Below, piece by piece: positions 10,397 through 20,362 of a stretch of 64,000 nucleotides of DNA. Position 1 is the stretch's first letter; each line of letters begins with the position of its first letter. The stretch spans positions 1 to 64,000 of the forward strand of contig JAAYHD010000013.1 of assembly GCA_012735495.1 (NCBI GenBank). Direction: 5' to 3'. The translations under genes and the position numbers were made by a program. Source of the DNA: Clostridiales bacterium (lineage in GTDB: Bacteria; Bacillota; Clostridia; Lachnospirales; Lachnospiraceae). Under the pieces are notes generated by a model. It had not been told where the DNA came from, made no database searches, and worked only from the letters and a program-made list of their open reading frames with translations.

Positions 10397-11425
10397 ATGA
10401 ACACAATTGATTATGTTGTTGAGACCATACAGAAGCTGGTAAACATACCCAGCCCATCAGGCTTCACTCAAAAGGTGATGGATTTTGTAAAAGCTGAAGC
10501 GGAAAGCTTCGGTTATAGTTGTGAGTTAAGCAGGAAGGGCGGTTTGGTTATATCGGTGGAAGGAAAAGAAAAGGAAACTGTCGGACTGTCGGCCCATGTG
10601 GACACCCTGGGAGCCATGGTCCGTTCCATTGAATCGGATGGAACCCTTAAATTCACCATGGTAGGCGGATATACCCTTCATAGCGTGGAAGGCAGCTATT
10701 GCAAGATCCATACCAGGGACGGAAGGGTGTATACCGGGACCATTTTAATAAAAAGCTCTTCCGTTCATAGCTATGATGACGCGAGGTCCATGGAGCGCTC
10801 CGAAAAAAATATGATGGTTCGAATCGATGAAATTGTCGAGAATAAGGATGACGTACTGGCGCTTGGAATTAATAACGGCGATTACATCAGCTTTGATGCC
10901 GAATTCGAGTATACCGATAAGGGGTTCATAAAATCCAGGCATCTTGATGATAAGGCTTCGGTAGGAGTATTGCTGGGATTGCTTAAGGAAATGTCCGAGA
11001 AAAAATATATTCCTCAAAAGAACATAAAAATATTGATCAGCAATTATGAGGAGGTAGGCTTCGGAGCCAGCTGGATACCCGAAGATATTACGGAATTGAT
11101 AGCGGTAGACATGGGTGCGGTCGGGGATGATTTGAACGGATCGGAATACAAGGTATCAATTTGCGCAAAGGATTCCGCCGGCCCGTACGATTATGAGCTG
11201 ACCGGCAGGCTTATATCCCTTGCAAAGGAAAATGATATTGATTATGTGGTTGATATATTCCCCCATTATAGCTCCGATGTGTCCGCAGCCTTAAGGGGCG
11301 GCAACAATATCCGGGGTGCCCTGATAGGCCAGGGTATTCACGCATCCCACGGAATGGAACGTACCCATGTTAAAGGTCTTGAAAATACCCTAAAGCTTCT
11401 TAAGGCATATCTGGATATTATATAA
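10397..11425 (+). CDS. M42 family metallopeptidase
   Basis: The protein has 342 aa, typical of the M42 glutamyl-aminopeptidase/FrvX group. The binuclear metal and catalytic residues are visible in order: LSAHVDTLG, HLDDKASVG, NYEEVGFG, AVDMGAVG and HASHGMERTHV. The PDZ-like insertion domain lies at about 70-165. It is cytosolic and trims short peptides, often as a large dodecamer. AAGGAAGG lies shortly before the ATG. It stands alone between the Ku operon (divergent) and the exopolysaccharide locus (convergent, 27 bp away), with no visible terminator between the convergent genes. Confidence 0.9.
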   Translation: MNTIDYVVETIQKLVNIPSPSGFTQKVMDFVKAEAESFGYSCELSRKGGLVISVEGKEKETVGLSAHVDTLGAMVRSIESDGTLKFTMVGGYTLHSVEGSYCKIHTRDGRVYTGTILIKSSSVHSYDDARSMERSEKNMMVRIDEIVENKDDVLALGINNGDYISFDAEFEYTDKGFIKSRHLDDKASVGVLLGLLKEMSEKKYIPQKNIKILISNYEEVGFGASWIPEDITELIAVDMGAVGDDLNGSEYKVSICAKDSAGPYDYELTGRLISLAKENDIDYVVDIFPHYSSDVSAALRGGNNIRGALIGQGIHASHGMERTHVKGLENTLKLLKAYLDII

Positions 11426-11452
11426 GACACCGATATGGCAAAAAAGCCGAAA

Positions 11453-12487
11453 TCAGCAAACATTATAATACGATTTGTACCATTCGGCGAACTTAAGAAG
11501 CCCGTCCTTCAATAAAGTTGATGGCCTGTAGCCCGTTGCATCCTGAAGCAGCCTTGAGGAGGCATACGTTGCCCTGACATCTCCGGGCTTAAGCGGTTCG
11601 TATATCCTCTCAAACTCCACCGGTCTGCCTAGGACCTTGCTTAAAGCCCATTCCAGCGTGATGATGAAGTCCATTAATTTTACAGGAGAGCTGCTGCCTA
11701 TATTAAACACCCTGTGTGCCGCTTCATCCCCCGTTTTGGATGGGGGATTGGCAATAATCCTGGCCATGCCTTCTATAATGTCATCAACATAGGTAAAGTC
11801 CCTGTAAAGGTCATTCGTAAGGTCTCCGTTGTTGAAAACCCGGATGGGCTCGTTGCGGAAATACTTGTCCGTAAACTGAAAATACGACATGTCCGGCCTG
11901 CCAAAGGGCCCGTAAACCGTAAAAAACCTTAAGCCGGTGGATGGTATGCCGTACAAATGGCTGTATGCGTATGCCATCAGTTCATCAGCCTTCTTTGTTG
12001 CCGCGTACAGGGATACCGGAGTATCCGCAGCATCAATCTCTTCAAACGGTATCTTTTTGTTGGCCCCATATACGGAGCTTGAGGAGGCATACACCAGATG
12101 CTCCGTCCGGTAGTGCCTGCATGCCTCAATAATGTTGAAGAAGCCGACTATATTGCTTTGTATGTATACATCGGGATGATGAACGGAATACCTTACCCCT
12201 GCCTGGGCCGCCAGGTTTATAACGATATCGAAGCCGTATTCTTTGAATAATTTAAAAACCAATTCCTTATTCTCTATTCCTCCCCTGACAAACCGGAACC
12301 GTTCATAAGGGATTAACAGATTTAATCGGGCCTGCTTAAGCCCGGTATCATAGTAGTCATTCATATTATCGATTCCTACGACCATGCAGCCCTCGTCCAG
12401 CAGCCTTTTGGCCAGGTAAAACCCTATGAATCCTGCCGTCCCCGTAACGAGGTATGCTTTCTGCCTGTCCAAAGATATATGATTCAT
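11453..12487 (-). CDS. UDP-sugar epimerase, UDP-glucuronate 4-epimerase type
   Basis: The protein has 344 aa and is an extended short-chain dehydrogenase. The NAD site is VTGTAGFIGFYLAKRL. The catalytic tyrosine and lysine are in SLYAATKKADE, with the serine triad SSSSVYG before it. NDYYDTGLKQARL and AAQAGVRYS are characteristic of the UDP-glucuronate 4-epimerase (CapI/LspL) group. It would supply UDP-galacturonate for the exopolysaccharide. It is the last gene of the locus. Its ATG overlaps the sugar transferase stop (ATGA). Confidence 0.88.
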   Translation of the reverse strand: MNHISLDRQKAYLVTGTAGFIGFYLAKRLLDEGCMVVGIDNMNDYYDTGLKQARLNLLIPYERFRFVRGGIENKELVFKLFKEYGFDIVINLAAQAGVRYSVHHPDVYIQSNIVGFFNIIEACRHYRTEHLVYASSSSVYGANKKIPFEEIDAADTPVSLYAATKKADELMAYAYSHLYGIPSTGLRFFTVYGPFGRPDMSYFQFTDKYFRNEPIRVFNNGDLTNDLYRDFTYVDDIIEGMARIIANPPSKTGDEAAHRVFNIGSSSPVKLMDFIITLEWALSKVLGRPVEFERIYEPLKPGDVRATYASSRLLQDATGYRPSTLLKDGLLKFAEWYKSYYNVC

Positions 12488-13194
12488 TTTTTCCTGCTCC
12501 CCGCTTTTAATCCAAATACAATCAGTATCGTATCAGCCAGTATTTTAGCCTCATAAAGCAGGTTGAACCTAAGCAAGCTGTTAAGGTTCAGCCTCATTTT
12601 CATGGGCAGTATCTTTTCACGATATATGGCATCCACGTTGTCGCAGTCCGTCAGCAACTCCTCCTCGTCCTTGAACGATATGCTGGCATAGGAGGTGACC
12701 CCTGCGGGCAGAAGGAGTGTGGCTGCCATTTCATCGGTATAATCCCTGACATAATCGACTATTTCAGGCCTTGTGCCGACAAAGCTCATATCGCCCTTGA
12801 TTATGTTAATCAGCTGCGGCAGCTCATCCAGCCTGTACTTCCTTAACACTTTCCCGACCCTGGTGATTCTCGGGTCGGACTTAAGAGTGACTTTTGCCCC
12901 GGTATTTTTGCCGTTGTGGGTCATGGTGCGGAATTTATAAATATAAAACAGCCTGCCGTATTGGGTTACCCTCAGCTGCTTAAAAATGACGGGACCCTTT
13001 GAATCAATTTTTATGAGAATACCAAGCGCCGCAAACACCGGTGCGGTTATTACAAGAAGCAGGACGGCGGTTACGAAATCCAGCATTCGCTTTATCAGCA
13101 GGCTGAACCTTTTTTTATAAAGATACTGATAATACATTCTTACGCTGTCATTCTTCATGTTTTCCGGCAAGTCGTCCCATTTTTTCAAAAGCAT
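12484..13194 (-). CDS. Polyprenyl-phosphate sugar-1-phosphate transferase (priming)
   Basis: It transfers the first sugar phosphate onto undecaprenyl phosphate at the membrane. The track starts at 13221 and overlaps the previous gene; the methionine at 13194 (MLLKKWD) is preferred and gives 236 aa. One membrane hairpin (FVTAVLLLVITAPVFAALG) is followed by the conserved core: VIFKQLRVTQYG, FYIYKFRTM, LRKYRLDELPQL and FVGTRPE. This is the short PglC-like form without the large N-terminal membrane domain. It lies between the aminotransferase and epimerase genes, so its sugar may be an amino sugar made by the former (inference). Confidence 0.88.
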   Translation of the reverse strand: MLLKKWDDLPENMKNDSVRMYYQYLYKKRFSLLIKRMLDFVTAVLLLVITAPVFAALGILIKIDSKGPVIFKQLRVTQYGRLFYIYKFRTMTHNGKNTGAKVTLKSDPRITRVGKVLRKYRLDELPQLINIIKGDMSFVGTRPEIVDYVRDYTDEMAATLLLPAGVTSYASISFKDEEELLTDCDNVDAIYREKILPMKMRLNLNSLLRFNLLYEAKILADTILIVFGLKAGSRKK

Positions 13195-13196
13195 GC

Positions 13197-14447
13197 TCAC
13201 ACCACCCGCGCATGAAGCCATTCTTTTTTACGCAATGAGGATACCGCATTCATAAGGTTTTCGCAGATATACTCCACATCATCATCGCTCAGCCCGGTAT
13301 GAAGCGGCAGGGAAATTTCATTTTCATATTGTGCATAGGCATTCGGATAATCTCCCATATCAAATCCCATCCTTTTATACGCAGTAAGCATCGGGAGAGG
13401 CTTGTAATGAACATTCACGGCTATGCCCTCCTCGGACATCTTCTCTATGATCCGGTTCCTCTCGTGCTCATCTATTCCGGGAATTCGAAGCAGATAAAGA
13501 TGCCCGGAAGAACTGTAATCGTCGCCATAATGCGCAAGGCTTAGAAAGCCTGCCGGTTTCAGCATCCGGTCATACATCCCGACGATTTTTTTGCGCCTGG
13601 CCAGCAAGTATTCATATCTGCGAAGCTGCGCAATGCCCAGACCGGCCATAATGTCCGTCATATTGCACTTGTATCCCGGAAAGATAATGTCATACTCCCA
13701 AGAACCCTTCTGTGCCTTGGTATAAGCGTCCTTTGACTGTCCATGCTGGCTGTACAGTATGAACTGCTTATAAAGCCACTCGTCATCCAGGCCAAGGTCA
13801 TTTCTCCATGTCACCGCGCCTCCCTCAGCGGTAGTCAGATTTTTTACCGCATGGAATGAAAACGCCGTAAAATCGGCCGCTTTTCCACTTTTTACACCTT
13901 TTCTCTCAGCCCCGAACCCGTGGGCCGAATCGGCCAAAACAGCCACCCGCCCAATTCTGTCCTGTATTTCGCTGCCGGCCTTAAAAAGCCTCTTCTTTGA
14001 ATCCAGGATGTCATAAATCCTGTCATAATCACACATGCAGCCGGCTATGTCAACGGGAATAACGGCTTTTGTCCTTTCATTTATTGCACTCTCAAGCCTG
14101 TCATAATCCATCTCAAACGAACCCGGAGCCGTATCGACAAGAACCGTTTTGGCGCCGACATGGCTTATCACCGACGCGGACGCGGTATATGTATATGCCG
14201 ATGTAATAACCTCATCCCCGGGGCCGATTCCCAGTATGCATAACGACAGCTGCATTGCGGCAGTTGCGGAATTAAGGCATACCGCCTTATTTACGCCAAT
14301 ATACCCAGCTATCCTGTTCTCGAATTCTTTTGTTTTCGGACCTGTTGTAATCCATCCGGATTTCAGGACCTCGGTTACCGCCCTTATCTCATCCCTGGTG
14401 ATGTCGGGCGGAGAAAAAGGAATATTCCTAATTATTTTTTTATTCAT
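13197..14447 (-). CDS. DegT/DnrJ/EryC1 family sugar aminotransferase
   Basis: The protein has 416 aa and uses PLP to turn a 3- or 4-keto nucleotide sugar into an amino sugar. The PLP lysine is in FSFHAVKNLTTAEGG. The N-terminal FSPPDITRDEIRAV and GPKTKEFENRIA are family hallmarks, and NVHYKPLP lies near the end. The ATG overlaps the stop of the flippase gene (ATGA). With the next gene it may create and attach the first sugar of the repeat unit. The exact sugar cannot be told: no 4,6-dehydratase is in the window. Confidence 0.9.
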   Translation of the reverse strand: MNKKIIRNIPFSPPDITRDEIRAVTEVLKSGWITTGPKTKEFENRIAGYIGVNKAVCLNSATAAMQLSLCILGIGPGDEVITSAYTYTASASVISHVGAKTVLVDTAPGSFEMDYDRLESAINERTKAVIPVDIAGCMCDYDRIYDILDSKKRLFKAGSEIQDRIGRVAVLADSAHGFGAERKGVKSGKAADFTAFSFHAVKNLTTAEGGAVTWRNDLGLDDEWLYKQFILYSQHGQSKDAYTKAQKGSWEYDIIFPGYKCNMTDIMAGLGIAQLRRYEYLLARRKKIVGMYDRMLKPAGFLSLAHYGDDYSSSGHLYLLRIPGIDEHERNRIIEKMSEEGIAVNVHYKPLPMLTAYKRMGFDMGDYPNAYAQYENEISLPLHTGLSDDDVEYICENLMNAVSSLRKKEWLHARVV

Positions 14448-15985
14448 AATCTACCCCTCATAATCATTTTGCGGTCTATTGCCGCCTCCTTAAATATATT
14501 CAAAATGTACCTGAATTCCTCCGTTCTGCAGTAAATCAAAACAAAAAACACATTGGGCAAAACCGCACATATAACCGCTTTAGCGAAAAACACTGCAAAT
14601 GTCTCACCCTTTATGGCCCTGCATATAAGCATTACAACGGTCCCTATCACCGCCATTGCCAGGGTGTTCAGCGCGTATCTCTTATAATAGGAAGACACGG
14701 GAGCCTTCAGACCGTATTTGTATAATACATACGGTTCAATCCAGAAACAGGTCGTAACAGTGCTTACGGCAGTTCCCAGCAGGATGCCTGCAATACCGAG
14801 TTTTATTGCAAGAACCACCGATGCAGCCAGGTTTATCAAGGCCTCAGCAAGAGGCTTATACCTGTCATACCAAAACAGCCCGTAGGCCTCCTTGAATGCC
14901 TGGGCGCTTTTCCTCATCCCGTTTATATAAAAATTAAATACAATTACAAGTACTATTCCATGGGAAAACACATACTCCTTGCTCAGCCACAGCTTTATAA
15001 ACGGGTTAAGCAAAACAACCAGGCATATGCTGCTGAATCCGTGAATCCAGAAGCATATGAAGTTAATGCAATCAAAAATGAACCGGTTTTTGCGGGCATC
15101 TTCCTCGGCCCCCAGGTTACCTATGCTGGCAATCAGGGATTGGAATATCAGTCCATACACCATATTCAAAGCATTTGTAATCAATAGGTAATTGGAATAT
15201 AACCCGACCTCGGCGATACCGACAAACCTGGATATCAGGATATTATCCGTACCCGTTACCACCTTGTCGCCCAGCTTGTGGAATATCATGGCCTTAATAT
15301 TTTTGGTGATCCGGTTCCTGTCCTCCTTGTCAAGCCTGAAGCTCTCTTTCTTCAGCAAAAAAGGATACAGCTTATCGGCTTTTCTGCTGATCAGCATGTT
15401 TTCGGCCAAAGTACCGGCAATTTGAAGAAGTATGTATATGATATATGCTTTGGTAACAATTAATATAAGTATCTGTGCAAAGCTAACAAAAAAATAAAAA
15501 CCGTAACGATAAGCCGTAATTATGTATCTCCTCTGGTCCGCAATAATCAGTGACCTTTTATACGAAAAGAAATAAGACAACGCGGAATTTGCCACAAAAA
15601 GAAGGTAAAGCAAAGAAATATACGGTATGTCGGGCATATCCCTAATCAAATGCCTCAGGAACGGAGTCAGGGCCGATCCCACAGCAGCCACCGTAATTCC
15701 TATGCTTATATATGCCTTCTTATATACGTCCATAAGCGCCTTCAGCCTGTATTCGTCCCCATCCGCCAGGGGCTTATACATGCTGAAAATAATGGCGGTT
15801 CCCACTCCAAGCTCAACGATGGACAATACGGATATAATATTGCTGAACAAGCCGTCCAGCCCAAGGTATTCCCTGCCAAGGATATGAACGAATACCATGC
15901 GGCTGAAAAAACTGATCGCAATACCGGCAGCCTGGCCGACAATTGCGTATTTTACATTTCTAATGCAGTTTTCAGTCCTTGTCAT
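14444..15985 (-). CDS. Wzx-like repeat-unit flippase
   Basis: It belongs to the MOP/MATE-like polysaccharide transporters that flip lipid-linked sugar units across the membrane. The TTG start of the track (16021) overlaps the preceding gene. The ATG at 15985 (MTRTENC) follows AAGGGGAAAG and is preferred, giving 513 aa. About 12-14 membrane segments run through the chain, with the usual N-terminal AIVGQAAGIAISFFSRMVF and a charged central loop near residue 230. It sits between the GT2 gene and the aminotransferase. Confidence 0.88.
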   Translation of the reverse strand: MTRTENCIRNVKYAIVGQAAGIAISFFSRMVFVHILGREYLGLDGLFSNIISVLSIVELGVGTAIIFSMYKPLADGDEYRLKALMDVYKKAYISIGITVAAVGSALTPFLRHLIRDMPDIPYISLLYLLFVANSALSYFFSYKRSLIIADQRRYIITAYRYGFYFFVSFAQILILIVTKAYIIYILLQIAGTLAENMLISRKADKLYPFLLKKESFRLDKEDRNRITKNIKAMIFHKLGDKVVTGTDNILISRFVGIAEVGLYSNYLLITNALNMVYGLIFQSLIASIGNLGAEEDARKNRFIFDCINFICFWIHGFSSICLVVLLNPFIKLWLSKEYVFSHGIVLVIVFNFYINGMRKSAQAFKEAYGLFWYDRYKPLAEALINLAASVVLAIKLGIAGILLGTAVSTVTTCFWIEPYVLYKYGLKAPVSSYYKRYALNTLAMAVIGTVVMLICRAIKGETFAVFFAKAVICAVLPNVFFVLIYCRTEEFRYILNIFKEAAIDRKMIMRGRL

Positions 15986-16013
15986 ACTTTCCCCTTCGTT
16001 CTTTATACCGGTT

Positions 16014-16949
16014 TTATACAATTCTCAGAATTCCCTGAAGTATCGTGTCCGGCACCAGGCTCATCATATATACTTTCATAAGATACTTTCGGTTTTCCCT
16101 GGTTTTTGCGCACCTTGACAGAATAGTTCTTGCCTGCTTCTTTTGATTTAGTTCAAGATGATACCTTGCTTTTACAATCAGCATTTTAAGTATGTATTCT
16201 TTAAAATAACCAGAATAATTCCTTGCCTTTCTGCCTTCTGCGAGTATTTCTTCGGCATGCCACTGAAACGTATCGGTAAAACCGTTTGACGGATCATTCC
16301 TGGCATCCGTCCTGTTTTGCGCATTCTTAAAGTATACCGCGCAAACCTTGTTGCAGAATGCTATCCTGTAGTTCAGCGCTATCCTGCACCACATAAGCAG
16401 GTCTTCTCCGCGCCGGATGGTCTCGCAGAAATATCCCATTTCCTCAAGAACCCTTCTTGGGATCACAACCGATGACGCCGAAATAAAAGGGGCTTTTAAA
16501 GCATGCTTGAAATAGTCGTCAACCAACCCGAAGCTGCGGCCTTTCCAATCCTGGGTTGATAATACATGTTTTTCGGTTCTATAGCTGGGCAGGACGGCTT
16601 CATGTGCTGCGGCATATAATCCGGCCTCTGGATATTCTTCCGTCAAGATATTTATATTTTCAAGAAAATCAGGTTTCCATGCGTCGTCAGCATCCAGGAA
16701 GCCGATATAATCGCAGCTTGCAGCCTTTATCCCGCTGTTTCTGGCCGCCGCGGCGCCCATGTTTTCCTGGGTGATAATTTTTATTCTTTCATCCTTTATT
16801 TCCCTTGCCCTTTTCAGGCTGTGGTCGGTGGAACCGTCGTCAACGATTATCAGTTCAAAATCCTTATAAGTTTGCTTAAGAACGGACCTGACCGCCCGTT
16901 TTATGTACTTTTCTTTGTTATATACGGTTATTATTACAGAATACTTCAC
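16014..16949 (-). CDS. GT2 family glycosyltransferase
   Basis: The protein has 311 aa with a GT-A fold. The N-terminus is MKYSVIITVYNKEKYIKRAV. The nucleotide-binding DDGSTD is at about 38 and the metal-binding DADDAW at about 90. The ED-type base is in RRGEDLLMWCR. It adds one sugar to the lipid-linked unit at the cytoplasmic face. The C-terminal 80 residues are basic and helical without a clear membrane span. It follows the polymerase gene by 26 bp. Confidence 0.9.
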   Translation of the reverse strand: MKYSVIITVYNKEKYIKRAVRSVLKQTYKDFELIIVDDGSTDHSLKRAREIKDERIKIITQENMGAAAARNSGIKAASCDYIGFLDADDAWKPDFLENINILTEEYPEAGLYAAAHEAVLPSYRTEKHVLSTQDWKGRSFGLVDDYFKHALKAPFISASSVVIPRRVLEEMGYFCETIRRGEDLLMWCRIALNYRIAFCNKVCAVYFKNAQNRTDARNDPSNGFTDTFQWHAEEILAEGRKARNYSGYFKEYILKMLIVKARYHLELNQKKQARTILSRCAKTRENRKYLMKVYMMSLVPDTILQGILRIV

Positions 16950-16975
16950 TTTAATCCGCTCCTTTTATTATTTTT

Positions 16976-18043
16976 TCAACTGTAAATCCATTGATATGGT
17001 ATCGTATGGTGGCTTCCCGAATGCACGAACACATACCACCAGTGTATCACCACATAACCTGCCAGCATGATTCTTAATGCGAGATTTCCCCCGTATGAAA
17101 GCTTTTTGCAATAATATGGCACAAGCAGCACCAATATTATTTCATAATTCCACGATATCCGGTTTATGAATGAACCTCCTATAAACACGCTGAACTGCAG
17201 TATTACGCTTATAAAATACAGAACAAACGCCATTTTAATCGCATCTTCATTTTCATCAAAATCCTCGGTAATAAACAGGTAAACCCCGGTTAGTATAAAC
17301 GGAAGGCTTCTAATGCAAAAGCCAAGGTCGTTTTCAATATATGCGTCCGGTATCAGGTACTTGCCGTAATCACCGGCCTTCAGGATTTCCGCCGCCTGCG
17401 GCACGATATAATCAATATTGGCGATTATCAGTGCCGCCATGGTACTTATCTTCAGCATGAGTTTTCTTATGGAACCGTCCCGCTTGACAATTCCGCATAT
17501 GTTATATGCCGGCAAAAATATCAGGGCGGATTTATGAAATAAAAACGCTGCCGCTACACATAGGATGTATTTAATCAGGCTTCCCCGTATGATATACCCG
17601 AAGCTGTACAGCAGTATCGTCATGGCAATCATTTGTCTCGCGGCATTGAACGAAATCTGGTAATACATGAGCATGAATACCAGCATGCCAAGCCCGGGGC
17701 TTAAAAGGTCCTCATTGTCAGCAAGGCATCGGCGCAGCATTATAAAGTATATAACCGATGTTATGAAGAAAAGCATCTCAACATCAAAATTCAGCGCCAC
17801 GCACAGCTTGTTAAGAAATACGTATCCGATTTCCATCCTGGTGTCGTAGCCGCTCTTTATTTTTTTATAGCTTAGGATATAATTGAAGTAATCCGTGCCG
17901 GTATTATATCTGACCGCATAAAAGAATGACGGTATGATTATGGACAGAAACCCTGTTATCGCCCTGGATATCCGTGACTCCAGGCGAAATGAAATCTCGG
18001 TTAAAATGGCTGTTGCAACAGCCAGCAGCAAATAAAAAAGCAT
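16976..18043 (-). CDS. EpsG/Wzy-like polysaccharide polymerase
   Basis: The protein has 355 aa and is almost wholly hydrophobic with about 10 membrane segments. The N-terminal RYNTGTDYFNYI is the signature of the EpsG family (NTGTDY), which polymerises repeat units outside the membrane. AARQMIAMTILLYSFGY and LFHKSALIFLP are also characteristic. It lies among glycosyltransferases and a flippase, as expected for a Wzx/Wzy-dependent locus. Confidence 0.88.
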   Translation of the reverse strand: MLFYLLLAVATAILTEISFRLESRISRAITGFLSIIIPSFFYAVRYNTGTDYFNYILSYKKIKSGYDTRMEIGYVFLNKLCVALNFDVEMLFFITSVIYFIMLRRCLADNEDLLSPGLGMLVFMLMYYQISFNAARQMIAMTILLYSFGYIIRGSLIKYILCVAAAFLFHKSALIFLPAYNICGIVKRDGSIRKLMLKISTMAALIIANIDYIVPQAAEILKAGDYGKYLIPDAYIENDLGFCIRSLPFILTGVYLFITEDFDENEDAIKMAFVLYFISVILQFSVFIGGSFINRISWNYEIILVLLVPYYCKKLSYGGNLALRIMLAGYVVIHWWYVFVHSGSHHTIPYQWIYS

Positions 18044-18083
18044 ATTTTAATTTCCCTCTTTTTCCTTCCCCCAATATTCAGTT

Positions 18084-19259
18084 TTATAATGCGATTTGGC
18101 CGCCTTTGCTGCATGCCCTTGATACAAAATCAGCCAAGAACCTGTCCCTGCTTTCATCCAGTACATTCTTCATGAATTTCTTTGCCTTCATCAAGTTCTT
18201 TACAGACAGGACATGCCAATAGTCCCTGTCATCCATAACCCTTTCGATCAATAAGGCAAGCTTGCGGTAATCACCTCTTTTATGAATGCAGCTTCTATCA
18301 ATCAGCTCAGGTATATCTCCCGCCTCCGATCCTATTACCGCGCAGCCCCTGCTCATGGCCTCTATCACGGCCCTGGGCATGCCTTCGGAATAGCTTGGCA
18401 GTATGAAGATATCAATATTGTCAAGCCAGTCCGCTACAGGCTTACCGCTCGGCAGTACGCCGCATGCGTGTACCCGCTCTGCAACGCCAAGCCTGCCCGC
18501 CTCACGCATGAAAGGCTTATCATCGCCGTCTCCCAGAATATAGAATTCAAAATCCAGGCCTTTTTTTGCAAGCAGGCTCAGTGCCCTCAAAGCGACATCC
18601 CAGCCTTTAATTTTATTGGCAATGCTGCCGATCATGCCTATCCTCCATATCCCATCGTCCTTTGCAGGCTTGCCGCTTTTTATATCGGTAATCTCCACAT
18701 CGGACACGGATACATTTACGCCCCTGTTTGGGTATCTCCCCTGCAGGAAGCTGTTGGTTACATAAAGTGCATAGGGCGCCCGGCCGACTCTTTTCTTCAT
18801 TTTATATCTCGCTATTGGTGCGTATATTTTAGCCATTATCTTCCCATAATGCCACATGGCGTCCCACGCGCATGTCACCACCTCGACCATATACGGCTTA
18901 TTCATGTCACGAGCCGCATCAACTGCCAAATTGCCTGCTTCGCTGGGCAGGCGGGCAATCAGGGCATCCGCCATCAGGAGCTCGTTCCGGATTATCCTCT
19001 CCGCTTCCTTTTTATTGGTGTATTGCTTTATTGGCCCGCTGAGGGAAGGTATGGGCTTTAAGGTTACCCTGCCGCTGCCAAACTCATTGTAAATCCTGTT
19101 GCCTTTATGGCTCAATTCTTCCAGCCTCGCAATAACAACCACCTCGTCAAAATGCTTCAGATACCTTTCCCATACTGCATTGTTGTAGCTCCCGCCGCTA
19201 TATATTTTTCCGTCATCATCCCTTCTGAATATATGGTCATGCGCAAACACCAACCTCAT
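18084..19259 (-). CDS. GT4 family glycosyltransferase
   Basis: The protein has 391 aa from the preferred ATG at 19259, which overlaps the preceding stop as ATGA and follows GGGGGAA. The track start 19277 has no ribosome binding site. The C-terminal half has IGMIGSIANKIKGWDVALRAL, YILGDGDDKPFM and PSYSEGMPRAVIEAMSRG, the last being the EX7E-type donor site. It transfers a sugar from a nucleotide donor in the cytosol. The donor is unknown. Confidence 0.88.
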   Translation of the reverse strand: MRLVFAHDHIFRRDDDGKIYSGGSYNNAVWERYLKHFDEVVVIARLEELSHKGNRIYNEFGSGRVTLKPIPSLSGPIKQYTNKKEAERIIRNELLMADALIARLPSEAGNLAVDAARDMNKPYMVEVVTCAWDAMWHYGKIMAKIYAPIARYKMKKRVGRAPYALYVTNSFLQGRYPNRGVNVSVSDVEITDIKSGKPAKDDGIWRIGMIGSIANKIKGWDVALRALSLLAKKGLDFEFYILGDGDDKPFMREAGRLGVAERVHACGVLPSGKPVADWLDNIDIFILPSYSEGMPRAVIEAMSRGCAVIGSEAGDIPELIDRSCIHKRGDYRKLALLIERVMDDRDYWHVLSVKNLMKAKKFMKNVLDESRDRFLADFVSRACSKGGQIAL

Positions 19260-20362
19260 ATCGATTCCCCCCAGCATATCCTTAAAAGCTCTTCCCTGTA
19301 TTTTTCAACAACGATTCTGCGGTCAAATCCGGCTTGAACCTTTTTTCTGCCCTCGATTCCCATATTCTTCTTCTCCTCATATGGCAGGCTGATAAACCTT
19401 TCTATTCTGTCAATCAGCTCATCCGCACTTCTTTTTTTGAACAGGTAACCGTTAACACCGTCATCCACCACCTCACGGCATCCTGCCCGGTCCGTGGTAA
19501 TAATCGGCCTTGCACTTGCGGCCCCCTCAAGTAGCGCGTTGGACAATCCCTCCGGATAGAATGAGGGGTGCACAATACAGTGAACCCGGCTCAGGACGCT
19601 TCGCACATCACGGACCATTCCGTGGTATACGATGATTCCCCTTTCCTGCATGTCATGAAGCTTATCCTCATAAGCCTCTTCACAAAAGCCGCATATGTGG
19701 AATACCGTATTGGGATATTTCTCCCGTATGTACCTTGCAGCCTCAAGATATAAGTCAATTCCTTTTTCCTTCATGATCCTGGAGATAAATAAAAACTCAA
19801 CCGTATCATCCCCCGGGTAATCCAGCGGGTGAAAATAATCCAGGTTGACTCCCGATCCGGGCAGAAGCCGATATTTTTTTACGGCGATTATTTTATCCAG
19901 GAAGAACCGCAGGTTGTCATCGTTTTGGAAAAAGACGCAAGACACGGTTTTGAATGCCGACCTGTACAGCCTGACCATAATATCTTTTATGATTCCCTCG
20001 CCCGCCACGGCGGTTCCCAGCCCGGTTATATTAGCGATATAGGGCACTTTCTTAATCCGGCACGCCAACCCCCCGTAAATATTGGGCTTTGTGTTGTAGG
20101 TCAGCACCACGTCCGGCTTAAGCTCGTCTATCAGCTTAAAATAGCGCCGCAGCAAAGCCATTTCCTCAAAAATATTGGTTCCGTGCCTTTTCATGGATAT
20201 TTCCAAGTATTTGCATCCCATGGCTATCAAATCGTCAATTCTCTCTCCGTAAGGAGAGGATATCATCACCTCGTAACCGTCGGCCAGCAGCTGCTCCACC
20301 AGCTCTCTCCTGGTGTTGTATATTGCCACATCATGATTGACCAGAATAAGTACTTTCTTCAT
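19256..20362 (-). CDS. GT4 family glycosyltransferase
   Basis: The track start 20407 lies inside the previous gene; MKKVLILVNHD at 20362 is the usual N-terminus and gives 368 aa. It overlaps the Wzz-like gene by 32 bp, with GAGGG upstream. TYNTKPNIYGGLACR and ITGLGTAV are typical of the WbpT/PglA-like N-acetylgalactosaminyl group. The donor site is PSFYPEGLSNALLEGAAS. It probably adds the second sugar of the repeat unit (inference from position and family). Confidence 0.88.
   Translation of the reverse strand: MKKVLILVNHDVAIYNTRRELVEQLLADGYEVMISSPYGERIDDLIAMGCKYLEISMKRHGTNIFEEMALLRRYFKLIDELKPDVVLTYNTKPNIYGGLACRIKKVPYIANITGLGTAVAGEGIIKDIMVRLYRSAFKTVSCVFFQNDDNLRFFLDKIIAVKKYRLLPGSGVNLDYFHPLDYPGDDTVEFLFISRIMKEKGIDLYLEAARYIREKYPNTVFHICGFCEEAYEDKLHDMQERGIIVYHGMVRDVRSVLSRVHCIVHPSFYPEGLSNALLEGAASARPIITTDRAGCREVVDDGVNGYLFKKRSADELIDRIERFISLPYEEKKNMGIEGRKKVQAGFDRRIVVEKYREELLRICWGESI

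Noticed and set aside
18282-19061. 259-aa plus-strand ORF
   Set aside because: It lies wholly antisense to a clear GT4 gene; its composition mirrors that gene's codon pattern.
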